A stretch of DNA of 64,000 bases, taken from NCBI GenBank assembly GCA_945860915.1, contig CAMARR010000002.1, forward strand, positions 1 to 64,000, written 5' to 3'. The translations under genes were made by a program, and so were the position numbers. The DNA is from Candidatus Kuenenia stuttgartensis. GTDB lineage: Bacteria; Planctomycetota; GCA-002687715; CAIWVZ01. A model generated the notes under the pieces. That model was not told the origin of the DNA and did no database searches. It was given only the letters and a program-made list of their open reading frames with translations. Below are positions 35,101-43,587 of this stretch, piece after piece (within the stretch, counting starts at the first letter, position 1; every line of letters begins with the position of its first letter).

Positions 35101-36858
35101 TCAGCCGAGACGGGCAAGTAGCGTTTTGCGCTGATTCTCCATTTCGGCCGGCAAACGATCGCCGAACTTCGCGAAGAACTCAGCGACGTTTTCTGCTTCG
35201 GCCTTCCACTCGCCCTTGTCGACAGCAAACAGATCCGACTGGAGCGCGGGGTCGAGGTTGAGCCCCGACATATCGACGCCGCCGGGTGATGGCAACCAAC
35301 CGATCGGCGACTCAACCGCCGCACCCTCTCCGTGGCATCGATCGATGACCCAGCGCAGGACGCGAAGATTCTCGCCAAACCCGGGCCACACGAACTTGCC
35401 CGCAGCGTCCTGCCGAAACCAGTTGACGTGAAACACCTTCGGTGGAGCCTTCATGCGGGTACCCATGCGAAGCCAGTGACTAAAGTAGTCACCCATGTTG
35501 TAGCCACAGAAAGGCAACATCGCCATCGGATCGCGACGCACCACTCCAACCGCTCCGGTCTGGGCTGCGGTTGTTTCCGAAGCCACGGAGGCGCCAACGT
35601 ACACCCCGTGGTTCCAATCGCGGGCCTGATAGACGAGCGGCGCTGTCCGCGCGCGACGTCCGCCGAAGATGATGGCCGAGATTGGAACACCCTGCGGGTC
35701 CTCCCACTTGGGAGAAATCGACGGGCACTGGTGAGCCGGCGCGGTAAATCGCGCGTTTGGATGCGCGGCTTTCTCGGTGGATCCCTTGGCCCATGGATTC
35801 CCCTTCCAGTCGGTCAGGGACTCGGGGACGGGACCATCGATGCCCTCCCACCAAGGCATGCCGTCCTTCGTCACGGCGACGTTGGTGAAGATGGAGTCTT
35901 TCTTAAGCGACGCCATCGCATTCGGGTTCGTCTTCGAGCCCGTTCCCGGTGCCACGCCGAAGAAGCCTGCTTCAGGATTGATCGCCCAAAGGCGACCGTC
36001 CGGACCAACTCGCATCCAGGCGATGTCGTCGCCAACCGTCCACACCTTCCAGCCCTTTTGGCTTGCCGGTGGAACAAGCATGGCGAGATTCGTCTTGCCA
36101 CATGCCGACGGGAACGCGGCAGCCACGTACGTGGTCTCGCCCTTCGGGTTCTCAATGCCGACAATCAGCATGTGCTCGGCAAACCAACCCTCGTCACGGG
36201 CCTGCGTGCTCGCAATGCGCAACGCGAAGCACTTTTTGCCAAGCAGAGCATTGCCGCCATAGCCGGATCCGATGGACCAGATGAGCCGTTCCTCGGGGAA
36301 GTGCATAATAAAGCGGCGATCAGGCGAGAGGTCCCCGAGCGAATGGAGACCCTTCACGAATTCTGATGAATGCCCGAGCTGCCGCAGAGCGACTTCGCCC
36401 ATGCGCGTCATAATGCGCATGTTGACGACAACGTACGGAGAATCGGTGATCTCGATGCCAACCTTGGACGAAGGTGAGCCCGCAGGGCCCATGAGATAGG
36501 GCACCACGTACATCGTGCGCCCTTTCATGCAGCCCGCGTACAGACCGACGAGCTTGGCCTTTCCGTCCTCCGGCGACATCCAATAGTTATTGGGGCCGGC
36601 GTCGTCCTTGGACTTAGAGCATATGAAGGTCAGATGCTCCGTGCGCGCAACATCATTTGGATTTGAACGATGCAGATAGGAGTTCGGGTAGGCGTCATTC
36701 AGTTTGGAAAGAACACCCGACGCAAGCATCTCGTCGATGAGTCGCGTGTTTTCGGATTCCGAACCATCACACCAAACCACGTGGTCCGGCTTGCAGAGGG
36801 CGGCACATTCGTCGACCCACGACTTCAGGGCTGCGTTCACGGGCGATCTCGCTAGCAA
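35101..36858 (-). CDS. pckG: Phosphoenolpyruvate carboxykinase (GTP)
   Basis: A GTP-dependent PEP carboxykinase of 585 residues that converts oxaloacetate to PEP, the entry step of gluconeogenesis. GTP-type marks are the P-loop [13 protein letters not shown], the metal-site stretch [10 protein letters not shown], and the R/N-rich substrate region [17 protein letters not shown]-like (here [20 protein letters not shown]) with the conserved [26 protein letters not shown] is typical. The frame opens at a TTG (36858) with no clear SD; a GTG at 36840 is an equal candidate. An inverted repeat lies 5 bp ahead of the TTG. It ends at a strong intrinsic terminator and is divergent from the pao operon. 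Confidence 0.96.
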   Translation of the reverse strand: MLARSPVNAALKSWVDECAALCKPDHVVWCDGSESENTRLIDEMLASGVLSKLNDAYPNSYLHRSNPNDVARTEHLTFICSKSKDDAGPNNYWMSPEDGKAKLVGLYAGCMKGRTMYVVPYLMGPAGSPSSKVGIEITDSPYVVVNMRIMTRMGEVALRQLGHSSEFVKGLHSLGDLSPDRRFIMHFPEERLIWSIGSGYGGNALLGKKCFALRIASTQARDEGWFAEHMLIVGIENPKGETTYVAAAFPSACGKTNLAMLVPPASQKGWKVWTVGDDIAWMRVGPDGRLWAINPEAGFFGVAPGTGSKTNPNAMASLKKDSIFTNVAVTKDGMPWWEGIDGPVPESLTDWKGNPWAKGSTEKAAHPNARFTAPAHQCPSISPKWEDPQGVPISAIIFGGRRARTAPLVYQARDWNHGVYVGASVASETTAAQTGAVGVVRRDPMAMLPFCGYNMGDYFSHWLRMGTRMKAPPKVFHVNWFRQDAAGKFVWPGFGENLRVLRWVIDRCHGEGAAVESPIGWLPSPGGVDMSGLNLDPALQSDLFAVDKGEWKAEAENVAEFFAKFGDRLPAEMENQRKTLLARLG

Positions 36859-36862
36859 AGAC

Positions 36863-36881
36863 GATGAGACTAAATCTCATC
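36863..36881. promoter_or_regulatory. Perfect inverted repeat at the pckG start
   Basis: GATGAGA (36863-36869) and TCTCATC (36875-36881) are exact reverse complements around a 5-bp centre CTAAA. The repeat ends 5 bp before the pckG TTG and lies in the 244-bp divergent region with paoA. Symmetry and place suit an operator for a dimeric repressor. It could also be the transcription start or leader hairpin of pckG. No regulator is assigned. Confidence 0.4.
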
Positions 36882-36934
36882 TAGTTGCACCTTCAAAGGC
36901 ATCGGTAGCAACCGAACCTTCTCAAGGTGGGGAC

Positions 36935-36959
36935 CCCCCGATCTTGCCAATTTCGGGGG
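36935..36959. promoter_or_regulatory. GC-rich hairpin in the pckG/paoA divergent region
   Basis: CCCCCGA (36935-36941) and TCGGGGG (36953-36959) pair as a perfect 7-bp stem with an 11-nt loop. It sits roughly midway between the divergent starts. There is no T-run on either side. It may be an operator or merely GC-rich chance. Confidence 0.25.
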
Positions 36960-37102
36960 CACCCTCCAACGCACCCCAGGCCCGCAATCGGTGTGATTCA
37001 CAGAATCGCCTAACTTCACGGCCAGACCACTCGCCGCAAGTCCCTTCCCACTAGAATCTGGCGCACGGCGGATGGTGTCCCGCCGATTTCCCCGGAGTAG
37101 CC

Positions 37103-37729
37103 ATGGACGGTAAAAAGATCGAAGGCAGCGACGCGCTGTCTCGTCGCGGATTCCTCAAGAGTGCGGGCGTCGCTGCTGCGGCAACCACGCTCATCCATGA
37201 GACGCGAAAATCGCTTGAATCAACGATCCCCTCCGACGCGACGGTCATGCGGGGCGAATCCGAGCTGAAGTTCAAGCTGAATGGCAAAGAGGTGACTGCA
37301 AAAGTCGCTCCTTCCCTCACGCTGCTCGAACTTCTGCGCGAGAAGATGGATTTGACTGGAACCAAACAGGTGTGCGATCGCGGCGCCTGCGGCGCGTGCA
37401 CGGTGCACCTCGACGGACGGACGGTGAACTCTTGTCTTTTACTCGCGGTGGACGCCTCGGGCCGCAATGTCACCACCGTCGAAGGTCTCGCTCAGGGCGA
37501 ACAGCTCCACCCAGTGCAGCAAGGGTTCGTGGAGGAAGACGCAATGCAGTGCGGATTTTGCACTCCAGGCATGGTGATGTCTTGCGCAGCCTTGCTGGCG
37601 AAAAATCCGAAGCCGACGCGCGCCGACTGCGCAGAAGGAATCTCGGGCAACATCTGCCGTTGCGGAACCTACCTGAATATCTTCCGAGCCATGGATAGGG
37701 CGTCCGCATTGATGAAGGCGGGTAAGTAA
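37103..37729 (+). CDS. paoA: Aldehyde oxidoreductase [2Fe-2S] subunit, Tat-exported
   Basis: The small iron-sulfur subunit of a xanthine-oxidase family molybdoenzyme, 208 residues, closest in layout to E. coli PaoA (YagT). A twin-arginine signal (SRRGFLKSAGVAAAATT) indicates folded export of the complex to the periplasm. The plant-type 2Fe-2S cluster uses CDRGACGACTVHLDG and the following NSC; the second cluster uses QCGFCTPG and GNICRCGTY. Electrons pass from the molybdenum site through these clusters to the FAD subunit. CGGAG lies six bases before the ATG. paoC follows 1 bp after the stop. Confidence 0.94.
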   Translation: MDGKKIEGSDALSRRGFLKSAGVAAAATTLIHETRKSLESTIPSDATVMRGESELKFKLNGKEVTAKVAPSLTLLELLREKMDLTGTKQVCDRGACGACTVHLDGRTVNSCLLLAVDASGRNVTTVEGLAQGEQLHPVQQGFVEEDAMQCGFCTPGMVMSCAALLAKNPKPTRADCAEGISGNICRCGTYLNIFRAMDRASALMKAGK

Positions 37730-37730
37730 C

Positions 37731-40025
37731 ATGGAAAATCTGAACTCCCCGCTCCCCTCGGATCCACAAGACCCAGCAAACCGTCGCCGAGCTCGCAGTC
37801 AAGATGGCGCGAAAGGCGGAACCCCCTTCAAGTTCGGTCAGGCTGGCGATGTCAAGGAAGTGTCCGTTGTGGTCCCGCCTGATGAACCGCCTCCGTGGCA
37901 ATACGGCGACACCCATGCGGTCGTCGGTCACCGCACTCCACGACTCGATGCCGTCGCCAAGGTGACAGGCCGAGCGAAGTACGCGTACGACATCAACCTC
38001 CCTGGAATGCTCTGGGCCGCATTCGTGCGCTGCCCTCACGCCCGCGCCGTGGTGAAATCCGCTGATTACTCAGCGGCCCTCAAGATTCCTGGCGTTGTGG
38101 CTGCGAAGGAATATGGATCGAAGGAAATCCGCTACGCACTCCAACACTTCGGTGTCGTCGTTGCCGAGACCCATCAGGCCTGCCTTGAAGGTGTTCGCGC
38201 CGTGAAGGCAGAGTTTGAAGTTCTGCCGCATTCGGCGCGATTCGATCAAGCAATCGCTGACCAAGCGCCGCGTGTTCACTCCGAACGCCCGAACATCACG
38301 GGCGACGGATTCCGCCCAGAGAGCGAAGCGGTTGTGGATGCCGCCCTTAAGGAGTGCGACGCCGTCATTTCGGGAACAGCGACGACCGAAGTCCAGACAC
38401 ACATGTGCCTCGAGCCGCACGGTGTCACAGCCCGATTCGAGGCCCCCGATCGGGCCACCATCTGGGCTTCAACACAGGCAACTTTCGGCGTACGTGGCGA
38501 AGCGGCTCGCGTACTCAAGTTGCCTGAAGCCAACGTCACCGTTCTCACCCACTTCATGGGCGGTGGATTCGGCTCCAAGTTCTCGCTCGGCGTTGCAGGA
38601 GCTGCTGCGTGTGCCCTGTCGAAGGAACTCGGCAAGCCCGTCAAGCTGATGATGGAACGGCGTGCCGAACACGTACAGGGCGGCAATCGTCCTTCCTCCG
38701 TCCAAGAAATGACGCTCGGGGTGAAGAAGGATGGCACGCTTGCGGCATACCGGGTCAAGAAATCCGGAACCGGTGGAATCGGCGGCGGTGCCGGCGCCAG
38801 TAATCCGATGATCTACAAGTTCGGCTCGGTTTCAGAAGCGAACTTCGAAGTCGCTACCAACGCCGGTGCTGCGGCAGCCATGCGCGCCCCGCGACACCCC
38901 CAGGGTTCGTTCGCGATGGAGACCATTCTCAATCTTGCAGCAGATGCGATTGGGATGGACCCGCTCGAACTTCGCAAGCGCAATGACAGCAGTCCAATTC
39001 GCTCGCGGCAATATGTCGATGGAGCCAAGCGATTCGGCTGGGACAAACGGCAAAAGAGCGGCTCGGGAAAAGGCGTGGTCAAGAAGGGCATGGGCGTCGC
39101 ATCGGCCATCTGGTACGCGCTCGGTGGCCGAGGTGCCCAAGTACTTTGCCGAATTCGTAAAGACGGATCAGTTGAAATTCGCAACGGCGCGCAGGACATA
39201 GGCGTAGGGACGAAGACGATCCTCGCGATGGTTGCAGCTGAAGAACTCGGCCTTCCGCTCGCCCGCGTCACGCCATTCATCGGCGACACGAACGACCCGA
39301 TTGGACCGGGCTCCGGTGGCTCAACGACGGCACCTACGATCATGCCGGCGGCGCGTACCGCAGCCTTCATGGCAGGACGGTCTCTTCGCGAGCTCGTCGC
39401 CAAGAAGTGGGATTGCGCCGCAGCCGATTTGGCGCTTGCAAGCGGCAAGGTCATCCACCTCAAGGACAGAGGAAAGAGCATGAAGTTCGAGGATGCGTGC
39501 GCCATGATGCCAGGCGACGAAATTACTGAACTCGGAAAGCGAACGGGCAACTACGGAGCCTATGAGAGTCAGACGGGTGGCGTTCACTTCGCGGAAGTGG
39601 AAGTCGATACCGAGGATGGAACGATCGCGGTTACGCGATATCTCGCTATGCAGGACGCGGGCACCATCATCAATCCGATGACCTCCGAATCGCAGGTCAA
39701 CGGCGCCATCGTCCAAGGGCTTTCTTACGCGCTGTTCGAAGAGCGAATCATCGATCGCCAGCTCGGACAGCAGGTCAATTCGGACATGGACAATTACAAG
39801 TTGGCCGGGTCGAAGGACATGCCACATGTCGAGGTCATCCTGACGGATATCGTCAATGGCGCGAACAACGTGGGTGTTGCCGGCCTCGGCGAAGGGCCTG
39901 CGGTTCCCATCGCAGCGGCCATCGCGGGTGCCGTCCAGAATGCGCTCGGCTTCCCTGTGTGGGGCCTTCCAATGACTCCCGATCGGGTCCTTGCTGCGAT
40001 TGCAGCGAAGGAGAAGGGGCGATGA
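37731..40025 (+). CDS. paoC: Aldehyde oxidoreductase molybdopterin-binding subunit
   Basis: The large catalytic subunit (764 residues) holding the molybdenum cofactor, like E. coli PaoC (YagR). Family regions include RCPHARAVVKSADYSAAL, FMGGGFGSKFSLGVAG, AMRAPRHPQGSFAMET, GSGGSTTAP and QVNGAIVQGLSYALFEE. The catalytic glutamate is expected in GVAGLGEGPAVPIAAAI near the C-terminus. It oxidises aldehydes to acids with water as oxygen donor; the physiological aldehyde is not determined. It has no signal of its own and should be carried by the Tat signal of the small subunit. The start lies 1 bp after paoA, and the 3' end overlaps paoB by ATGA. Gene order A-C-B differs from E. coli A-B-C. Confidence 0.93.
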   Translation: MENLNSPLPSDPQDPANRRRARSQDGAKGGTPFKFGQAGDVKEVSVVVPPDEPPPWQYGDTHAVVGHRTPRLDAVAKVTGRAKYAYDINLPGMLWAAFVRCPHARAVVKSADYSAALKIPGVVAAKEYGSKEIRYALQHFGVVVAETHQACLEGVRAVKAEFEVLPHSARFDQAIADQAPRVHSERPNITGDGFRPESEAVVDAALKECDAVISGTATTEVQTHMCLEPHGVTARFEAPDRATIWASTQATFGVRGEAARVLKLPEANVTVLTHFMGGGFGSKFSLGVAGAAACALSKELGKPVKLMMERRAEHVQGGNRPSSVQEMTLGVKKDGTLAAYRVKKSGTGGIGGGAGASNPMIYKFGSVSEANFEVATNAGAAAAMRAPRHPQGSFAMETILNLAADAIGMDPLELRKRNDSSPIRSRQYVDGAKRFGWDKRQKSGSGKGVVKKGMGVASAIWYALGGRGAQVLCRIRKDGSVEIRNGAQDIGVGTKTILAMVAAEELGLPLARVTPFIGDTNDPIGPGSGGSTTAPTIMPAARTAAFMAGRSLRELVAKKWDCAAADLALASGKVIHLKDRGKSMKFEDACAMMPGDEITELGKRTGNYGAYESQTGGVHFAEVEVDTEDGTIAVTRYLAMQDAGTIINPMTSESQVNGAIVQGLSYALFEERIIDRQLGQQVNSDMDNYKLAGSKDMPHVEVILTDIVNGANNVGVAGLGEGPAVPIAAAIAGAVQNALGFPVWGLPMTPDRVLAAIAAKEKGR

Positions 40026-41029
40026 AAAACTTCGACTACGTTTTGGCCAAGGACGCGGCGGAAGCCGCGAAGGCCGCGCAAGGCAAGAACACACTCCTCA
40101 AGGGCGCAGGAACCGATCTTCTCGATCGCATGAAAGAGGGTGTCTCGCGACCTGACATTGTCGTGAACCTTCTGACGTGCACGGATCTTCGTGCTCCGAT
40201 TCGTGAGGAGGGAGGACGCATCATCATGGGCGCGGCTACCACGCTCACCGAGATTGCAGAATCTCCCCTCCTTCAAAAGGTCGCGCCGGGGCTCGCTGAA
40301 GCCGCTGGCGAGGCGGCCACGCCCCAACTCCGGAATCGTGGGACGCTTGCAGGGAACATCTGCCAGCGGCCACGATGCTGGTACTTTCGCAATGACACCT
40401 ACGCATGTTCCAAAAAGGGCGGTGAGACGTGCTACTCCATCGAAGGCGAGAACAAGTTTCACGCCATCTTCGAGAACGTCAGCTGTAACATAGTCCATCC
40501 ATCCAACCTCGCGCCCATCCTGCAAGCGTTGGGAGCGACGCTTCACGTTGTGTCGGCAAAAGATGACAAGGTCACCTCGAGCGACATCGCATTGAAAGAC
40601 TTCTGGGTGCGCCCTGAAGAGGACATCTCACGAGAGAACATCCTCGGCCCCGGACAAGTGATACGCGAGGTCTCGTTCGCAACGCCCGCAGCAGGGACTG
40701 GGTCGGCCTATGTCGAAACACGCGAGAAGGCCTCCTTCGATTGGGCGCTCACTTCGTGTGCAGCCGTCCTCCGCATCGAAGGTGGGATTATCGTCGACGC
40801 ACATGTCGTGATGTCCTCCGTCGCGCCAACACCTTTGAGCGTCGATGCCGTTGTGGCGATGTTGAAGGGCAAAGCCCCGTCGGAGAGCCTGTTCAAGTCC
40901 GCAGGAGCGAAGGCCACAGACGGAGCAACACCGATGCGAGACAACGGGTACAAGGTCACACTTGTGGCCGTCGCCGTCAAACGCGCCCTCGTGTCTGCGG
41001 CTGCAAGGGCCGTAGGAGGTGCAAAATGA
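40022..41029 (+). CDS. paoB: Aldehyde oxidoreductase FAD subunit with extra Fe-S cysteines
   Basis: A 335-residue FAD-binding subunit of the CO-dehydrogenase medium-chain type (GRIIMGAATTLTEIAESPLL, TPQLRNRGTLAGN). An insert carries four cysteines C114, C119, C129 and C137 (CQRPRCWYFRND and later), the place where E. coli PaoB binds a [4Fe-4S] cluster; C155 is nearby. This marks the PaoABC-like group rather than ordinary xanthine dehydrogenase. The start is fixed by an ATGA overlap with paoC; a longer open frame begins at 39959 inside paoC. Its own stop overlaps the next ATG by ATGA, tying in the small Cys-rich protein. Confidence 0.93.
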   Translation: MKNFDYVLAKDAAEAAKAAQGKNTLLKGAGTDLLDRMKEGVSRPDIVVNLLTCTDLRAPIREEGGRIIMGAATTLTEIAESPLLQKVAPGLAEAAGEAATPQLRNRGTLAGNICQRPRCWYFRNDTYACSKKGGETCYSIEGENKFHAIFENVSCNIVHPSNLAPILQALGATLHVVSAKDDKVTSSDIALKDFWVRPEEDISRENILGPGQVIREVSFATPAAGTGSAYVETREKASFDWALTSCAAVLRIEGGIIVDAHVVMSSVAPTPLSVDAVVAMLKGKAPSESLFKSAGAKATDGATPMRDNGYKVTLVAVAVKRALVSAAARAVGGAK

Positions 41030-41283
41030 GAGGCGATTCTCGTGACTCTGATTCAGTTGTGCCGTCGCGCCGTCTCGGGAGCCATGTCTGTCCAGACTTG
41101 CGCACCAAAACCATGTATCTCAACGAGGAGGCGCGCGGCGACGCAGATGAGACGGGGCAAGGCTGCTCCGCTGCATTCTGGTGCCTTAAGACGATGGATG
41201 CCATCGGCCCCGATGATCGTCCCATCGGCCCCGAGCTTTGCACCCGCGGCCGCGGGTGCTGCGGTCTACCTCCGCAAGCGTGA
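41026..41283 (+). CDS. Small cysteine-rich protein, last gene of the pao operon
   Basis: An 85-residue protein that is easy to overlook. Its ATG overlaps the paoB stop as ATGA and is preceded by AGGAGG, seven bases ahead, the best ribosome site in the operon. Cysteines are at 22, 47, 53, 72, 78 and 79, in the order CPDLRTKTMY, CSAAFWC, and LCTRGRGCCG. There is no signal or membrane segment. The spacing of cysteines suggests a metal or Fe-S site, or a small zinc-binding fold. Coupling to paoB suggests an accessory or maturation role, for example cluster or cofactor delivery; that is inference. No named family was recognised. Confidence 0.72.
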   Translation: MRGDSRDSDSVVPSRRLGSHVCPDLRTKTMYLNEEARGDADETGQGCSAAFWCLKTMDAIGPDDRPIGPELCTRGRGCCGLPPQA

Positions 41284-41297
41284 TGACTCTGCGCTCC

Positions 41298-43568
41298 TCA
41301 ACGGGTTGGGCGTGAGCTCGATCCGTTGGTGGGATCAGGCTTTGTCAGTGTGAGGAAGGCACCCGCGACCGGTCGTATCGACGAGCGTCCTGTTCCATCG
41401 TCAAGAACGAACTCGACGGCTACTCCACCTGCGTAGACCTCCCGCGCTGGAATGTCTACTTCTGTCTTGAGCATATCGAAGGACTTGCCCGAAATCCCCT
41501 CGGTTGGCTCGACATCACCCTCAGCCATCAACCTTCCGGAACGCGGATCAATCAAGCGGCACCGGACGCGAAATTTGAATTGACGCGGAGCAAGCCTGCT
41601 CTCAAAGACAAAGGTATGGCGACCTGGACTCATCATGAAGCGGCCGTCGCGCATTGAGGCTCCGTCGACGAGCTTCAAAATCGCAGCCGCTTCGCCAGGC
41701 GGAGGCAGCGGCCGAATCAAAGTAAGTGAAGACGTAACGATGGTCCCATCTTCGGCGCGCGCGGTGACGTCGACAGGCAACTCAAGACGATCGAGCGGCA
41801 TCTGTAGGAGAATGTCCTGCCCACCCTGTCTCGGGCTGACACCAACTCTCGCCGATTCCGGTGTCACCGTGATCTCGGGTGCTTCTCCCCCACCTAGGAC
41901 CGGAACGCGAGTTTGAAGATTGTCAACGGAGACCGTGAGTCGGCCACTCGGTGGGACTTCGATCCGACACGGATGGCGTCGAAGCGGAACGTCAAAGGAC
42001 GTCGAAGAGCGATTCCCGGCGCGATCACGCGCCTCGACGACCACCGTAGTGCCAACCAAGTCATGCAAAGGTCGCGAAAGCGCGCCCACGGAGGGGATGT
42101 CGTCGATCACGCGGCCCGATGCAATGAGTCGCAAGCCCACGGATCCCCCGGCATCGCCCACTTCGATGCGCAGTATCCCCACATCAAGGTCGTCTTCCGT
42201 GATTTCCCCAGTCGCTTTCCTGCGCCCATCCGGGAACGAAACAGCGGCCAACAGTTGTGGTGGCGCACGATCAAGTCTCCACGGTTCCTGATCAGCTACC
42301 CACTCCTCGCCGTCCGGCGTTCGGACAGACATGGAGAAAGGACCGGTAGCATTAGAGGGAAGCTCGATCGTCGCGGTCCGAATTGTTCCTGCGCGGGGGA
42401 TGAGAGCCGACGCGACCTCGCGATGCTCGCCATCTTTTTCGCGAAAAACGAGCAGGCTCCCAGGAACATGCGTCGCGTCCTTGATGACAAGGGTCAATGT
42501 AGGAGTCAGTGTCCGAAACAGGCGAACACTCCCGGCCTCCAGCCGGACTCCATCAACGGCGACTATCGTGACTTCGGGCTTGCCTTGTGCGTGTTTCCAT
42601 GTTCGTGGGGCAACCACCGCAATGACTCCCACGAGCAGCAGGACCGCCGCAACGTTACGCACACGGATCCCTCTTCGGCTTGATGCAGAGGCCGCAATCA
42701 GCCGTTGCTGAAAAATGCGGACCGACCCGGGGCGCCCCCCGGGGTCTTTGGCAAGGGCCTGCATCACGACGGCCGCGATCGCCGGCGCAACACCCGGGAC
42801 GCGCTCGGCAAGATTGACCGGTGTGCGGTGCAGAATCGCATATCGAACCGCGGCAGATGTTGCGCCCTCAAAGGGACGGCACTGTGCAATGTGTTCGTAG
42901 AGCATGACACCCAAGGCCCAAACGTCCACGAGTCTTGGATCTCGCTCCAAGGACACGTCGAACTCCTCGGGCGCCATGTAGGGCACGGTGCCATGGGTGA
43001 AAGTCGCGTCGGCGTCCTCCTGCGCGTCAAGACGACGCGATGTTCCGAAGTCGACAACGACGGGCATGCGCAATCTACCCTTGGTCGGCACGATGACGTT
43101 CTGTGGCTTCAAGTCATGGTGAATGACGCCCGCCTCGTGCGCAGCGGCAATGGCGCCAGCAATGCGCTCCATCATGTCGACCGCTTGGCGGGTTCGGCGT
43201 ACGGGATCCTTCGAAAGTTCGATCTCGGCCCATCGGCTCAGATCGACTCCCTCGACGTATTTCATGACGATGTACGGAACACCGTCGATCAAATCCGAGT
43301 CGAGGACCTCGACGATGCCGGGGTGATCGAGACGCCCTAGGTTCTCAACCTCGGTCTTCAGTCGCGCAACGAGAAGCGCAGAGTGACGCTCGGAAGTTCG
43401 GTAGAGCTTTATCGCAACTTGACGTCCAGAAATCTGCGGGTGCTCGCAGAGATAGACCGTTGCCATTCCCCCTCGGCCCAATTCGCGGATGACTCGGTAT
43501 CGACCGATGGTCTCCGGAGTCGTCGAGGATGCGGACGCTGCCGCGGATCTTGCCCCTACCGCTGACAT
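41298..43568 (-). CDS. Membrane Ser/Thr protein kinase (PknB type)
   Basis: A 756-residue Hanks-type kinase. The kinase domain spans about 23-285: glycine loop LGRGGMATV, ATP lysine K54 (VAIK), catalytic loop HHDLKPQN with D152 and K154, DFG at 173-175 and APEEF. The catalytic loop has His in place of the usual Arg before Asp (HHD), so it is a non-RD type that may not depend on activation-loop phosphorylation. A single membrane helix (AAVLLLVGVIAVVAP, about 310-325) leads to a long extracytoplasmic beta-rich region of some 420 residues with no PASTA repeats. It follows the HEAT protein gene by 19 bp and is convergent with the pao operon. Confidence 0.94.
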   Translation of the reverse strand: MSAVGARSAAASASSTTPETIGRYRVIRELGRGGMATVYLCEHPQISGRQVAIKLYRTSERHSALLVARLKTEVENLGRLDHPGIVEVLDSDLIDGVPYIVMKYVEGVDLSRWAEIELSKDPVRRTRQAVDMMERIAGAIAAAHEAGVIHHDLKPQNVIVPTKGRLRMPVVVDFGTSRRLDAQEDADATFTHGTVPYMAPEEFDVSLERDPRLVDVWALGVMLYEHIAQCRPFEGATSAAVRYAILHRTPVNLAERVPGVAPAIAAVVMQALAKDPGGRPGSVRIFQQRLIAASASSRRGIRVRNVAAVLLLVGVIAVVAPRTWKHAQGKPEVTIVAVDGVRLEAGSVRLFRTLTPTLTLVIKDATHVPGSLLVFREKDGEHREVASALIPRAGTIRTATIELPSNATGPFSMSVRTPDGEEWVADQEPWRLDRAPPQLLAAVSFPDGRRKATGEITEDDLDVGILRIEVGDAGGSVGLRLIASGRVIDDIPSVGALSRPLHDLVGTTVVVEARDRAGNRSSTSFDVPLRRHPCRIEVPPSGRLTVSVDNLQTRVPVLGGGEAPEITVTPESARVGVSPRQGGQDILLQMPLDRLELPVDVTARAEDGTIVTSSLTLIRPLPPPGEAAAILKLVDGASMRDGRFMMSPGRHTFVFESRLAPRQFKFRVRCRLIDPRSGRLMAEGDVEPTEGISGKSFDMLKTEVDIPAREVYAGGVAVEFVLDDGTGRSSIRPVAGAFLTLTKPDPTNGSSSRPTR

Positions 43569-43587
43569 GCAGGGGCCATTCTAGCAG

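Noticed and set aside
38813-39550. Minus-strand frame inside paoC
   Set aside because: An antisense shadow; paoC is fully supported.
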